Below are positions 1 to 8,994 of a stretch of 64,000 bases of DNA, one piece after another. The notes beneath the pieces were generated by a model. It searched no databases, had not been told where the DNA came from, and saw only the letters and a list, made by a program, of their open reading frames with translations. The DNA is from Hyphomicrobiales bacterium (lineage in GTDB: Bacteria; Pseudomonadota; Alphaproteobacteria; Rhizobiales; Ancalomicrobiaceae). The stretch covers positions 20,174 to 84,173 of the forward strand of contig JAJTBO010000013.1 of assembly GCA_021286855.1 (NCBI GenBank), given 5' to 3'. The position numbers and the translations under genes were made by a program. How positions within the stretch are numbered: the first letter of the stretch is position 1; each line of letters starts with the position of its first letter.

Positions 1-130
1 TGGCGGTGACGACGAGGCGGCCGTCGGCGGTGGCGGAGTGGACGTCGACGCCGGGCATGGCGGCGAGCGCCGCCTCCACCTGTTCGACGCTCTCCGGCAT
101 CGCATGGACCAAGACACCGATCACGTTCAT
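1..130 (-). CDS. napD: NapD, periplasmic nitrate reductase chaperone (partial, runs off left edge)
   Basis: Only the first 43 or so codons are present. The ATG at 130 overlaps the napF stop (ATGA), which indicates translational coupling. The visible N-terminus (MNVIGVLVHA, then an A-rich helix, GVDVH, and GRLVVT) fits the ferredoxin-like fold of NapD. NapD is the cytoplasmic chaperone that binds the Tat signal peptide of NapA during molybdenum-cofactor insertion. The rest of the nap operon (expected napA, napB, napC) would lie to the left. The call rests on a short piece plus its napF neighbour. Confidence 0.8.
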   Translation of the reverse strand, partial: MNVIGVLVHAMPESVEQVEAALAAMPGVDVHSATADGRLVVTA

Positions 131-642
131 GCCGCTTCTCCTCGGCCTTCCGGCCTCTCCTTCACGATGACCGCGTCGACCGGGCAGGGCGCGACGCAGG
201 CGCCGCACCCGTTGCAGGCGTCGTCGACGACGATCGGCAGAAACCGGCCGTCGGCGCGCGGGGCGAACCGAATCGCCGCACGCGGACAGGCGTCGCCGCA
301 GGTGCGGCAGTGAACGCCGCCGACGGCGAGACAGCGCCCGGCGATCTCGGCCTTCGCCGTCCAGGCGCGCACGCCGATCCGGACCAGCGCGTCGCTCGGA
401 CAGACGTCGGCGCAGGCGCCGCAGAAGGAGCATTCGCCGTGCTCGAAGCGCAGCGCCGGCCGGCGGTCGCCGTCGAGCCGGATCACCTTCTCCGGACAGG
501 CCGGGGCGCAGGCGGCGCAGCCGTCGCACAGCGTGAGGAAGCGCGCTTCCTCGATCGCCGTCGGCGGTCTGAGGCCGTGCGGCTTCGCCGCTCGGGCGAG
601 GCGTCCTCGAAAGAGATCACGGCGTGCGAGTTCGACCGACAT
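127..642 (-). CDS. napF: NapF, ferredoxin-type protein of the nap operon
   Basis: This 171-aa cytoplasmic iron-sulfur protein is first in a nap operon. Its cysteine clusters are CDGCAACAPACP, CSFCGACADVCP, a shorter CRTCGDACP and CNGCGACVAPCP, the pattern of NapF-type polyferredoxins. NapF is thought to help assemble or reduce the iron-sulfur cluster of NapA in the cytoplasm. The ATG at 642 is preceded by a GGTGGAG ribosome-binding site. It overlaps napD by 4 bp. An FNR-like palindrome lies 53 nt upstream at 695-708, so anaerobic or nitrogen-oxide control is likely. Confidence 0.88.
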   Translation of the reverse strand: MSVELARRDLFRGRLARAAKPHGLRPPTAIEEARFLTLCDGCAACAPACPEKVIRLDGDRRPALRFEHGECSFCGACADVCPSDALVRIGVRAWTAKAEIAGRCLAVGGVHCRTCGDACPRAAIRFAPRADGRFLPIVVDDACNGCGACVAPCPVDAVIVKERPEGRGEAA

Positions 643-694
643 GCTCCACCCCTGTCGTCGGCGGCGACCATGCGCTCCTCACGGCTTCGTGAGC

Positions 695-708
695 TTGATC
701 TTTGATAA
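695..708 (-). promoter_or_regulatory. FNR/NnrR-type box upstream of napF
   Basis: Read on the minus strand the site is TTATC-AAAG-ATCAA, close to the CRP/FNR-family palindrome TTGAT-N4-ATCAA, with a perfect downstream half. It ends 53 nt before the napF ATG, which is suitable for activation. The protein that binds it (FNR, NnrR or DNR type) cannot be told from the site. Confidence 0.55.
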
Positions 709-738
709 GAGGGGGCTTCGGTCGACTACGGATGCGCG

Positions 739-1065
739 TCAGCGCAACGGGGAATGAGCGGTAGCGGGCGACGCAGCGGCGGGGCGTTTGATCAACAGCG
801 GCTCGCGGATCGCCATCACCGACAGCGTCACGACCATCATCACCACCACGATCGAGGCGGTGAAGCCGCCGAGGAAGCCCGGCGCCTGTTCCAGCCTGAG
901 GTAGCGGGCGAGAATCAACCGGCCTTTGACGATGGTGACGAGGGCGAGCACGGCGAGCCAGAGCGCGCCGAGGCGGTGGGCGTCGAGCATGGCGCTGGCG
1001 AGGCCGGTGACGAAGGTCAGGCCCATCAGCAGGGTCCAGGTCAGGACGAGGCGGCGGTCGCTCAC
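739..1065 (-). CDS. norF: NorF-like small membrane protein (cytochrome oxidase subunit IV-like)
   Basis: This 108-aa protein has three predicted membrane helices: about residues 7-25, 33-52 and 67-87. It is last in the norCBQDEF transcription unit, 3 bp after norE. Small hydrophobic proteins in this position are called NorF and resemble prokaryotic cytochrome c oxidase subunit IV. They are needed for full NO reductase activity in Paracoccus, but the mechanism is unknown. Identification rests on size, hydrophobicity, the GxLxA...KGRLI helix region and gene order. Confidence 0.75.
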   Translation of the reverse strand: MSDRRLVLTWTLLMGLTFVTGLASAMLDAHRLGALWLAVLALVTIVKGRLILARYLRLEQAPGFLGGFTASIVVVMMVVTLSVMAIREPLLIKRPAAASPATAHSPLR

Positions 1066-1068
1066 GGA

Positions 1069-1629
1069 TCACCTCAAGAGATAGAGGGTGGGGAAGACCA
1101 CCACCCAGACGAGGTCGACCATGTGCCAGAAGGCGGCGCCGGTCTCGATGTGCTCGACGTCGTCGAACCAGGCGACGAGGGCGAGGATCGCGATGCCGAA
1201 GATCACGTGGACGGCGTGAAAGCCGGTGATCAGGAAGTAGAGGGTGAAGAAGCCGCCGGAGTCGAGATCGTGGCCGGCGGCGATTTCGGTCGCATATTCG
1301 TGCGCCTTGACGATCAGGAAGACGACGCCGAGGAGCCCCGCGGCGGCGAGCCAGAGGCGGGCGCGAAGACGCCGGCCGGCCTCCCGCGCGGTCACGGCCA
1401 GGGCGGCGAAGAGGCCGGAGGTGAGGAGGACGGCGGTGTTGATCGTGCCGGCGAGGCGGTCGAGTTGGTCCTGGGCGGCGAGGAAGCCGTGCGGGTCGAG
1501 CGCGCGCGAGCCGGCATAGGCGAGCAGGCCGCCGCCGAAGACCATCAGCTCGGCGGCGATCAGGAGCCACATCATCGGATTGCCCGGCAGGCCCTCGGTC
1601 TTGCGATGGGGGACGGTCGCGTCCGTCAT
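1069..1629 (-). CDS. norE: NorE, cytochrome c oxidase subunit III-like protein
   Basis: This 186-aa protein has five predicted membrane helices and resembles haem-copper oxidase subunit III. The motifs H-E-Y-A and FHAVHVIFG near residues 105-150 are typical of that family. In nor operons NorE sits beside NorF and supports activity or assembly of the NO reductase complex, and it is not catalytic itself. It lies 9 bp after norD and 3 bp before norF, so the three are surely one transcript. Confidence 0.85.
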   Translation of the reverse strand: MTDATVPHRKTEGLPGNPMMWLLIAAELMVFGGGLLAYAGSRALDPHGFLAAQDQLDRLAGTINTAVLLTSGLFAALAVTAREAGRRLRARLWLAAAGLLGVVFLIVKAHEYATEIAAGHDLDSGGFFTLYFLITGFHAVHVIFGIAILALVAWFDDVEHIETGAAFWHMVDLVWVVVFPTLYLLR

Positions 1630-1638
1630 GACGTCTCC

Positions 1639-3585
1639 TCAGGTTCCCACGATGTGGCGATAGAGCACCGGCAGAGCCTCGACGAGTTTGCCCGGCCGGC
1701 CGATGACGGCGAAGCCGTTGGCGCCGAAGAGGCGGGGCACGTAGGCGCGGGCCTCCTTGTCGACGGTGATGCCGAAGACGGCGCAGCCGGCGGCGCGGGC
1801 CTCCTCGATCGCCTTGCGGCTGTCCTCGACGCCGAAGCGGCCTTCATAGTGGTCGAGGTCGTTCGGCTTGCCGTCGGTCAGGACGATCAGCAGCCGGCGA
1901 CGGTTGGGCCGTTTGGCGAGCCCGACGGTGGCGTGCCGGATCGCCGCGCCGAGGCGGGTATAGTGGCCGGGGCGCAGACCGCCGATGCGGGCGCGGACGG
2001 TCGCGCCATAGGGCTCGTCGAAGGCCTTCAGCGTCTCGACGCGGACGCGAGTTCGCTTCAACGAGGAGAAGGCGAGGAGCTCGTGGGCGTCGCCGAGCGC
2101 GCCGAGCCCTTCGGCGAAGGCGATCAGCGCCTCCTTCTCGACCTCGATCACCGGGCGGTCGTCGGCATAGGCCTCGGTCGAGCGGGAGGTGTCGACGAGG
2201 ACGGTGACGGCGAGATCGCGGGCGGTGGTGCGGACCTGCTCGAAGACGCGGTCGGAGCCCTCGCCACAGGCGCGCAGATCGGCGGCGGCGCGGACGACGG
2301 CGTCGACGTCGAGTTCGGCTCCGTCGACCTGAGCGCGATGGCGGACGCGGCCGGCGGTCAACGCCTCGAAACGGCGCTTGACCTCGCGGATGCGGCGACG
2401 GGCGGCGGCGTCGAGCCTCCAGGTTCCCTCCGCCACGGGCTCGGCGGGGCCGGCGAGGACGACGGTGTGGGCCGGCAGATAGGCGGATCGGCGGCAGTCC
2501 CATTCGGGATAGGTGAAGCGGCCGGCGAGGCGATCGCCGGCGACCTCCTCCGGCGCAAGATCGAGATCGAAGGCGAGCCTGGTCGAGGCCTTCTTCCTGA
2601 TCGAGGCGAGGCCGATCTCGTCGTGATCGTCGGCCGCCTTCTTGGCCTGTTCTTCCTCGTCGTCCTCGACGTCGCGATGGAGATTGAGGAATTCGGCCCA
2701 GGACAGGATCTTGTCGAAGCGATGGATGAAGAGCGCGTCGGGCTTCTCGACCTGATCGCTCTCGCGCCGTTTGGCGCGGCGGGTCTTGCGGCTCTCGTCG
2801 CGGCCGGCTTCGGACTTCGTCTCGCCATCCTCGCCGTCGCGGTTCTTCGCGGCGACGGCGGTGGTCGGCTCGACCTCGCCCCACAGCGCCACCGGCAGGG
2901 CCGGGCGATATTTGGGAGAGGCGACGAAGCGCTTCAGCGGGATCGAGACATCGCGGACGGCGGCGAGGATCCCGTGCGGGTCACGCTCGGGTTCTGGATC
3001 GCCGAGGAGATGGCGGATCACCGCTTCGACGTTTCCCTCGACGTCGGGCAGGGCGCGGCGCGGGCGTTGGACGAGGAGCGCGGCGGCGAGATCGCGGCCG
3101 AGGGCGGCGAGGCCGGGAAAACGGCGCTCCACCTCGGTGGTGGCGGCGACGGCGCGGCGCAGGCGGGCGACGTCGGCGGCGAAGGGGTCGCGCGGCAGGC
3201 GCTTCGGCGTCTCGGCGGCGATCACGGCCCAGCCGGCGAGCCACCGGTAGAGGCCGCGGTTCAGCGCCGGGTCGGGCAGCAACGCGATCTCGGCCGGCAG
3301 GAGCAGCGCCTCGCCGGTGAAGCGGGCGAGCGTCACGCGCTCGTCGTCGCGGGCGAGGCGTTGGCGCAGCGAGAGGCGATGGTGCGAGACGACCTCGTCG
3401 GCGGCCTTGATCTCGATCGCCGCCGCGCCGCCGAGGCCGCGGTGGGTGACGCCGAGGGCGCGCTGGACGGCGGCGAAGGGCACGGCGGCTTCCGGAAAGC
3501 GCGGCAGGGTGGCGCGTTCGCCGACGACCGCGTTCCACAGACGTCCGACCGTCTCTTCGGGTTCGAACAGGGCATGCCAGTCCAT
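1639..3585 (-). CDS. norD: NorD, von Willebrand A domain protein for NO reductase activation
   Basis: At 648 aa this has the expected NorD length. The C-terminal third carries a VWA domain with a MIDAS metal site (DTSRS near residue 460, and TDGKPND later). A charged, Lys/Glu-rich stretch precedes it, around residues 230-300. NorD works with the AAA+ ATPase NorQ, encoded just upstream, in maturing the NorCB complex, probably by metal insertion into the active site. The pair parallels CbbQ/CbbO and CobS/CobT, and a CobST pair is also present at 32-35 kb. Confidence 0.9.
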   Translation of the reverse strand: MDWHALFEPEETVGRLWNAVVGERATLPRFPEAAVPFAAVQRALGVTHRGLGGAAAIEIKAADEVVSHHRLSLRQRLARDDERVTLARFTGEALLLPAEIALLPDPALNRGLYRWLAGWAVIAAETPKRLPRDPFAADVARLRRAVAATTEVERRFPGLAALGRDLAAALLVQRPRRALPDVEGNVEAVIRHLLGDPEPERDPHGILAAVRDVSIPLKRFVASPKYRPALPVALWGEVEPTTAVAAKNRDGEDGETKSEAGRDESRKTRRAKRRESDQVEKPDALFIHRFDKILSWAEFLNLHRDVEDDEEEQAKKAADDHDEIGLASIRKKASTRLAFDLDLAPEEVAGDRLAGRFTYPEWDCRRSAYLPAHTVVLAGPAEPVAEGTWRLDAAARRRIREVKRRFEALTAGRVRHRAQVDGAELDVDAVVRAAADLRACGEGSDRVFEQVRTTARDLAVTVLVDTSRSTEAYADDRPVIEVEKEALIAFAEGLGALGDAHELLAFSSLKRTRVRVETLKAFDEPYGATVRARIGGLRPGHYTRLGAAIRHATVGLAKRPNRRRLLIVLTDGKPNDLDHYEGRFGVEDSRKAIEEARAAGCAVFGITVDKEARAYVPRLFGANGFAVIGRPGKLVEALPVLYRHIVGT

Positions 3586-3600
3586 GGCCGGTTCCTCGGC

Positions 3601-4416
3601 TCAGCCCCAGACGGCGACGACGAGGTCTCTCAGGCCCTGTTTGACGTCGCGGTCGTCGGAAAGCGGTTCGATCATCGCCGTCTCGATCGCCTCGGAGACC
3701 GAGAGGCCGTCGGCGATCAGGGCGGCGGCGTAGACGACCAGACGGGTCGAGCAGCCTTCCTCGAGATCCTGGCCCTTGAGGGCGCGCAGCCGGCCGGCGA
3801 GATCGACGAGACGGCGGGCGCGGGCCTCGTCGAGACCGGTCTCGGCGACGACGATCTCGGTCTCCACCGCGGGCGCGGGATAGTCGAACTCGAGGGAGAG
3901 GAAGCGTTGGCGGGTCGAGGGCTTCAGCGACTTCAGGAGGTTCTGGTAACCGGGATTGTAGGAGACGACGAGCATGAAGTTCGGCGGCGCGTCGAGCACT
4001 TCGCCGGTGCGCTCGAGCGGCAGGATGCGGCGATCGTCGGTCAGGGGATGCAGGACGACGGTGACGTCCTTCCTCGCTTCGACCACCTCGTCGAGATAGG
4101 CGACGCCGCCCGAGCGCACCGCGCGGGTGAGCGGGCCGTCGGCCCAGATCGTCTCGCCGCCCTTCAGAAGATAACGGCCGGTGAGATCGGCGGCGGTCAG
4201 GTCGTCGTGACAGGCGACGGTGTGCAGCGGGAGGCCGAGCCGGGCCGCCATGTGGGCGACGAAGCGGGTCTTGCCGCAACCGGTCGGGCCCTTGAGCAGC
4301 AACGGCAGGCGCAGACGAAACGCGCGCTCGAAGACGGCGCACTCGTTGCCGACCGGGCGATACCAGGGGATCGCCCCGGCGCTCGAGAGGTCGGCGGAAG
4401 TCGGTTGGGCGTTCAT
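3601..4416 (-). CDS. norQ: NorQ, MoxR-family AAA+ ATPase
   Basis: This protein of about 271 aa has a Walker A motif (GPTGCGKT, near residue 45), a Walker B-like YLDEV and a sensor-like SYNPGYQ, as in the NorQ/CbbQ group of AAA+ ATPases. It powers activation of NO reductase together with NorD. The ATG at 4416 is used here. An in-frame GTG at 4431 has an AGGA about 9 nt upstream and is a real alternative that adds five residues. A strong GC hairpin (4456-4479) separates it from norB, which may lower its expression relative to norCB. Confidence 0.9.
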   Translation of the reverse strand: MNAQPTSADLSSAGAIPWYRPVGNECAVFERAFRLRLPLLLKGPTGCGKTRFVAHMAARLGLPLHTVACHDDLTAADLTGRYLLKGGETIWADGPLTRAVRSGGVAYLDEVVEARKDVTVVLHPLTDDRRILPLERTGEVLDAPPNFMLVVSYNPGYQNLLKSLKPSTRQRFLSLEFDYPAPAVETEIVVAETGLDEARARRLVDLAGRLRALKGQDLEEGCSTRLVVYAAALIADGLSVSEAIETAMIEPLSDDRDVKQGLRDLVVAVWG

Positions 4417-4455
4417 CGTCGCAGGGTCCACGTCGGTCGTCCTGGGGAAGAAGAA

Positions 4456-4479
4456 TCCCCGGGGGCGGGCCCCCGGGGA
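4456..4479 (-). terminator. GC-rich hairpin between norB and norQ (attenuator or partial terminator)
   Basis: An 11-bp perfect inverted repeat (TCCCCGGGGGC and its complement) with a 2-nt centre lies 20 nt after the norB stop and 40 nt before norQ. There is no clear U-tract. It more likely stabilises the norCB mRNA or attenuates norQDEF than ends transcription completely. Confidence 0.55.
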
Positions 4480-4498
4480 CGGGTCGTTGCGGTTCGTC

Positions 4499-5845
4499 TC
4501 ATTCCGCCGGGGCGGCGGAGGCGTCGCGCGCCACCAGTTCGGTCTTGGCCGGTCCGAGGATCGACCAGATGAACAGGATCGCGCCGACCACGACGACGGC
4601 GCCGGAGCCGACGCGCAGCAGGTAGAAGAGCTGCAGCTGGTCCTGGACCGTCATGTAGTCCTGGCCGAGCACCCGCTGGAGGTGGGTCTGGACGACGCCG
4701 GCGAAGGTCAGGGTGAAGGTCATGAAGGCCATCGCCGAGGACATCACCCAGAAGCTCACCATGTTGAGCACCTGATTGTAGGGCTGCAGACCGCGCAGAT
4801 GCGGGATGGCGTAGGACATCACCGCCAGGTTCAGCGACACATAGGCGCCGAAGAAGGCGAGGTGGCCGTGCGCCGCCGTCACCTGGGTGCCGTGGGTGTA
4901 GTAGTTCACCCCGTGCAGCGTGTGCATGAAGCCCCAGACGCCGGCGCCGAAGAAGGCGAGGACGGCGCAGCCGAGCGACCAGAGGAGCGCGGCGTTGTTG
5001 GGGTGCTCACGACGACGCTTCCACACCATGTTGAAGGTGAACAGCACCATGGCGAAGAAGGGCAGCACTTCCAGGCTCGAGAAGATCGAGCCGATCCACT
5101 GCCAGTAGGACGGCGTGCCGATCCAGTAGTAGTGATGGCCGGTGCCGAGCAGGCCGGTGAACAGCGACAGCGCGACGATGGCGTAGAGCCACTTCTCGAT
5201 CACTTCGCGGTCGACGCCGGTCATCTTCAGCATCAGGAAGGCGAGCACGGCGGCCATCACCAGTTCCCACACGCCTTCGACCCACAGATGGACGACGTAC
5301 CACCAGTACATCTTGTCCACCGACAGGTTCGACGGATTGTAGAGCGAGAACAGGAAGAAGATCGCGATGCCCCAGAGGCCGATCAAGAGCACGTTGGTGA
5401 TCGCGGTCTTGCGGCCCTTCAACACCGTCAGAGTGAGGTTGAAGAGGAACATCAGCGCGCCGACGACGATGCCGAGCTTGACCCAGAGCGGCTGCTCCAG
5501 GAACTCGCGGCCCTCGTGGATGCGGAAGAGATAGCCGACCACCGCGCCGAGCGCGCCGATCACCAGGATGGCGAGCTGGAGGTAGGCGAGCTTGACCGAA
5601 TAGATTTCGGTCTCCGATTCTTCCGGCACCAGGTAGTAGGCGGCGCCGAAGAAGCCGAGCAACAGCCACACGATCAGCGAGTTCGTGTGGATCATGCGGA
5701 TGAGGTTGAACGGCAGCAGTTCGGACAGGAAGTTCGGCTGGACGTAGACCCAACCGGCGATGAGGCCGACCGTGACCTGCACCGCGAACAGGGCGAGCGC
5801 GACGATGAAGTACGCGAACGCCACCTTCTGGCTTTCGTATTTCAT
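4499..5845 (-). CDS. norB: NorB, cytochrome b subunit of NO reductase
   Basis: This 448-aa, 12-helix inner-membrane protein is the catalytic subunit of cytochrome c-dependent NO reductase (2 NO to N2O). It shows the haem-copper oxidase fold: conserved histidines in HLWVEGVWE and GHHYYWIG, and the glutamate-rich NorB signature around WVEGVWELV. The length matches the short cNor type, which lacks the quinol-oxidase N-terminal extension of qNor. It starts 15 bp after the norC stop. Confidence 0.97.
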   Translation of the reverse strand: MKYESQKVAFAYFIVALALFAVQVTVGLIAGWVYVQPNFLSELLPFNLIRMIHTNSLIVWLLLGFFGAAYYLVPEESETEIYSVKLAYLQLAILVIGALGAVVGYLFRIHEGREFLEQPLWVKLGIVVGALMFLFNLTLTVLKGRKTAITNVLLIGLWGIAIFFLFSLYNPSNLSVDKMYWWYVVHLWVEGVWELVMAAVLAFLMLKMTGVDREVIEKWLYAIVALSLFTGLLGTGHHYYWIGTPSYWQWIGSIFSSLEVLPFFAMVLFTFNMVWKRRREHPNNAALLWSLGCAVLAFFGAGVWGFMHTLHGVNYYTHGTQVTAAHGHLAFFGAYVSLNLAVMSYAIPHLRGLQPYNQVLNMVSFWVMSSAMAFMTFTLTFAGVVQTHLQRVLGQDYMTVQDQLQLFYLLRVGSGAVVVVGAILFIWSILGPAKTELVARDASAAPAE

Positions 5846-5860
5846 GACAGCGTCCCCCGC

Positions 5861-6313
5861 TCAGCCCGAAACCTTGGGCGGCCAGTTCTGGGTGTCGATC
5901 TTCGAGACCCAGGCGAAGAAGTCGACGAGATCGTCGAGTTCCTTTTCCGAGATGTCGAAGTGCGGCATCTGCCGGCGGCCTTCGATGCCGGTCGGCTGCG
6001 ACTTGATCCAGGTCTTGATCGCCTCGCGGGCGCCGGCCGGGTCCTTGTCGCCGCCGTAGCGGATGAAGACGTTGCCGACCTCGGGCGCGAAATAGGCGCC
6101 CTCGCCGAGGATGGTGTGGCAGTCGATGCAGGCGTGTTTCTCCCACACCGCCTTGCCGCGAGCGACGGATTCGGTCAACGGCGCATGGGCCGTCGACTTT
6201 TCGACCACATAGAAGTGGCTCTGGGCGGTCAGCGAAACGAAGATCAACAGGAAGGCGAGAGAGCCCCCGTAGAAGATGTTTCGCGCCGCGGATTTCGTGA
6301 GCGCATCGAACAT
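5861..6313 (-). CDS. norC: NorC, membrane-bound cytochrome c subunit of NO reductase
   Basis: This 150-aa protein has a single N-terminal membrane anchor (about residues 12-32) and one haem c motif, CIDCH, in the conserved context HTILGEGAYFAPEVGN. Methionine near the C-terminal third (RQMPHF) fits the axial ligand. NorC passes electrons from periplasmic cytochrome c or cupredoxin to NorB. The frame is open upstream to 6496, but the ATG at 6313 matches the family start and follows a GGGGGACT ribosome-binding site. Confidence 0.96.
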   Translation of the reverse strand: MFDALTKSAARNIFYGGSLAFLLIFVSLTAQSHFYVVEKSTAHAPLTESVARGKAVWEKHACIDCHTILGEGAYFAPEVGNVFIRYGGDKDPAGAREAIKTWIKSQPTGIEGRRQMPHFDISEKELDDLVDFFAWVSKIDTQNWPPKVSG

Positions 6314-6376
6314 AGAGTCCCCCGTGACATCGGTACAGCTCCGGGCGGACGATGCGGGGAGGCGAGATTCGCATCC

Positions 6377-6390
6377 TTGATATTTGGTAA
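6377..6390 (-). promoter_or_regulatory. norC: Proximal FNR/NnrR-type box of norC
   Basis: On the minus strand it reads TTACC-AAAT-ATCAA, one good half-site and one degenerate half. Its centre lies about 70 nt upstream of the norC ATG. A start of transcription about 41 nt downstream would give a leader of about 30 nt. Confidence 0.5.
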
Positions 6391-6437
6391 TCGTGCGCCG
6401 ACAGACCCGAGTCGAGCCGCGTGGCGCAGAAAAGAAA

Positions 6438-6479
6438 GGGCGACGCCTCTGCATCCTTTCGGAGGTGAGCGCGTCGCCC
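6438..6479. repeat. Inverted repeat in the region upstream of norC
   Basis: A perfect 9-bp inverted repeat (GGGCGACGC and GCGTCGCCC) encloses 24 nt. That interior can itself pair (CCTC with GAGG), so a long stem-loop is possible on either strand. It lies between the two FNR-type boxes. It would form in the leader of any norC transcript started at the distal box, or end the transcript of the minus-strand gene at 6623-7093. Confidence 0.5.
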
Positions 6480-6567
6480 GAAGTGGTACAGGGCAATCCG
6501 ATGGATGACGTCGAGAACTCGTCCGTGATCCATGATGTCTTTTTCCTATGCCTCCGCGATCGATGTC

Positions 6568-6581
6568 TTGACGGTCGTCAA
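6568..6581 (-). promoter_or_regulatory. Perfect FNR/NnrR-type palindrome, distal to norC
   Basis: The sequence TTGAC-N4-GTCAA is fully symmetrical, the best such site in the window. It lies 255 nt upstream of norC and just after the 3' end of the gene at 6623-7093. On the minus strand a CATAGG -10-like element follows. It may be the main norC activator site with a leader of about 220 nt, or it may drive a separate short RNA. Confidence 0.6.
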
Positions 6582-6622
6582 GCCGAGGAAAATTGCGTAA
6601 GATTTTCGGCGAAGACGGCGGC

Positions 6623-7093
6623 TCATCGGCACCAGGCGAAGGCGCGCCCCTCGACGATCAGGCGATCGGGCGCGCCGCCGGCTTCGACGGCGAGGGCGCG
6701 CAGACGTTCGCGGGCCTCCTCGGGCGTCGCGACGGGACGGGCGTCTCGATCGGGCGGCGTCCAGACACGGGCGAGCAATCGACCGGTCGCGCCGTCGCGC
6801 GCCACGTCGACGCGTCCGAGGCCGGCGATCGCGCGCGGCGCGCTCCGCGCTCGATGGTCGCAGGCGACGCCCGGCGGTCCGATCTCGCGAACGGCGGCGT
6901 CGAAGAAGAGACGGCGATGCAGAGTTTCGATGTCCGGATCGCGCATCGCGGCCTCGGCGGCGTGTCCGGCGAGCGCGGGAGGCTCCGGCCGCCCGATGTC
7001 GGGTTCGGCGCGCGCCGTCCCGCCGGAAAGGGTCGCGAGAAGGGCCGCGCAAGCGAGGGAAACGGGAGAGGACCGGCGAGGAGGGCGAGGCAT
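6623..7093 (-). CDS. Secreted protein of unknown function in the denitrification cluster
   Basis: This 156-aa protein has a typical signal peptide (basic start, hydrophobic core about residues 12-22, cleavage near ARA-EP). The mature part is Arg/Ala/Pro-rich, with no haem motif, two cysteines (one in the final FAWCR) and predicted mixed helix and strand. I do not recognise the family. It is divergent from nirS and points toward norC, so it may share the FNR-type box at 7126-7139. Its position suggests a periplasmic role linked to nitrite or NO reduction, but nothing in the sequence proves that. Confidence 0.65.
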   Translation of the reverse strand: MPRPPRRSSPVSLACAALLATLSGGTARAEPDIGRPEPPALAGHAAEAAMRDPDIETLHRRLFFDAAVREIGPPGVACDHRARSAPRAIAGLGRVDVARDGATGRLLARVWTPPDRDARPVATPEEARERLRALAVEAGGAPDRLIVEGRAFAWCR

Positions 7094-7119
7094 GCCGCAG
7101 GATGCGCCGCGAACCGTGA

Positions 7120-8901
<1,782 letters not shown>

Positions 8902-8908
8902 CGCCTCT

Positions 8909-8940
8909 GGTCCTCCGGGGAAGCCTCTCCCCGGGGGACC
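8909..8940 (+). terminator. Hairpin after nirS (partial terminator or mRNA stabiliser)
   Basis: GGTCC-t-CCGGGGA pairs with TCCCCGG-g-GGACC across a 6-nt loop, 8 nt after the nirS stop. There is no U-run. As nirT and the rest follow on the same strand, it probably protects an abundant nirS mRNA and lowers downstream expression. Confidence 0.6.
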
Positions 8941-8994
8941 ATCTTCCCGCCAGAGCGGGGCGGGTTTCGTCGAATTCCGAACGGGAGCGGTTTC

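Larger units (their letters stand above)
6314..6622. other. Leader/intergenic region upstream of norC
   Basis: No convincing gene is present. The stretch carries two FNR-type boxes (6377-6390 and 6568-6581) and a long inverted repeat (6438-6479). Frames open through it on the minus strand read into norC or out of frame with it, and they have no recognisable product. Confidence 0.6.

Noticed and set aside
754..4572. Very long plus-strand open frame opposite norF-norE-norD-norQ
   Set aside because: It is antisense to four well-supported genes and its product is a low-complexity Gly/Asp/Glu/Ala-rich chain. Such frames are an artefact of high GC.
6314..6533. Possible small gene or N-terminal extension upstream of norC
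   Set aside because: The in-frame extension lacks conservation with NorC, and the other open frame (ATG at 6533) runs out of frame through norC. The region is better read as a regulatory leader.
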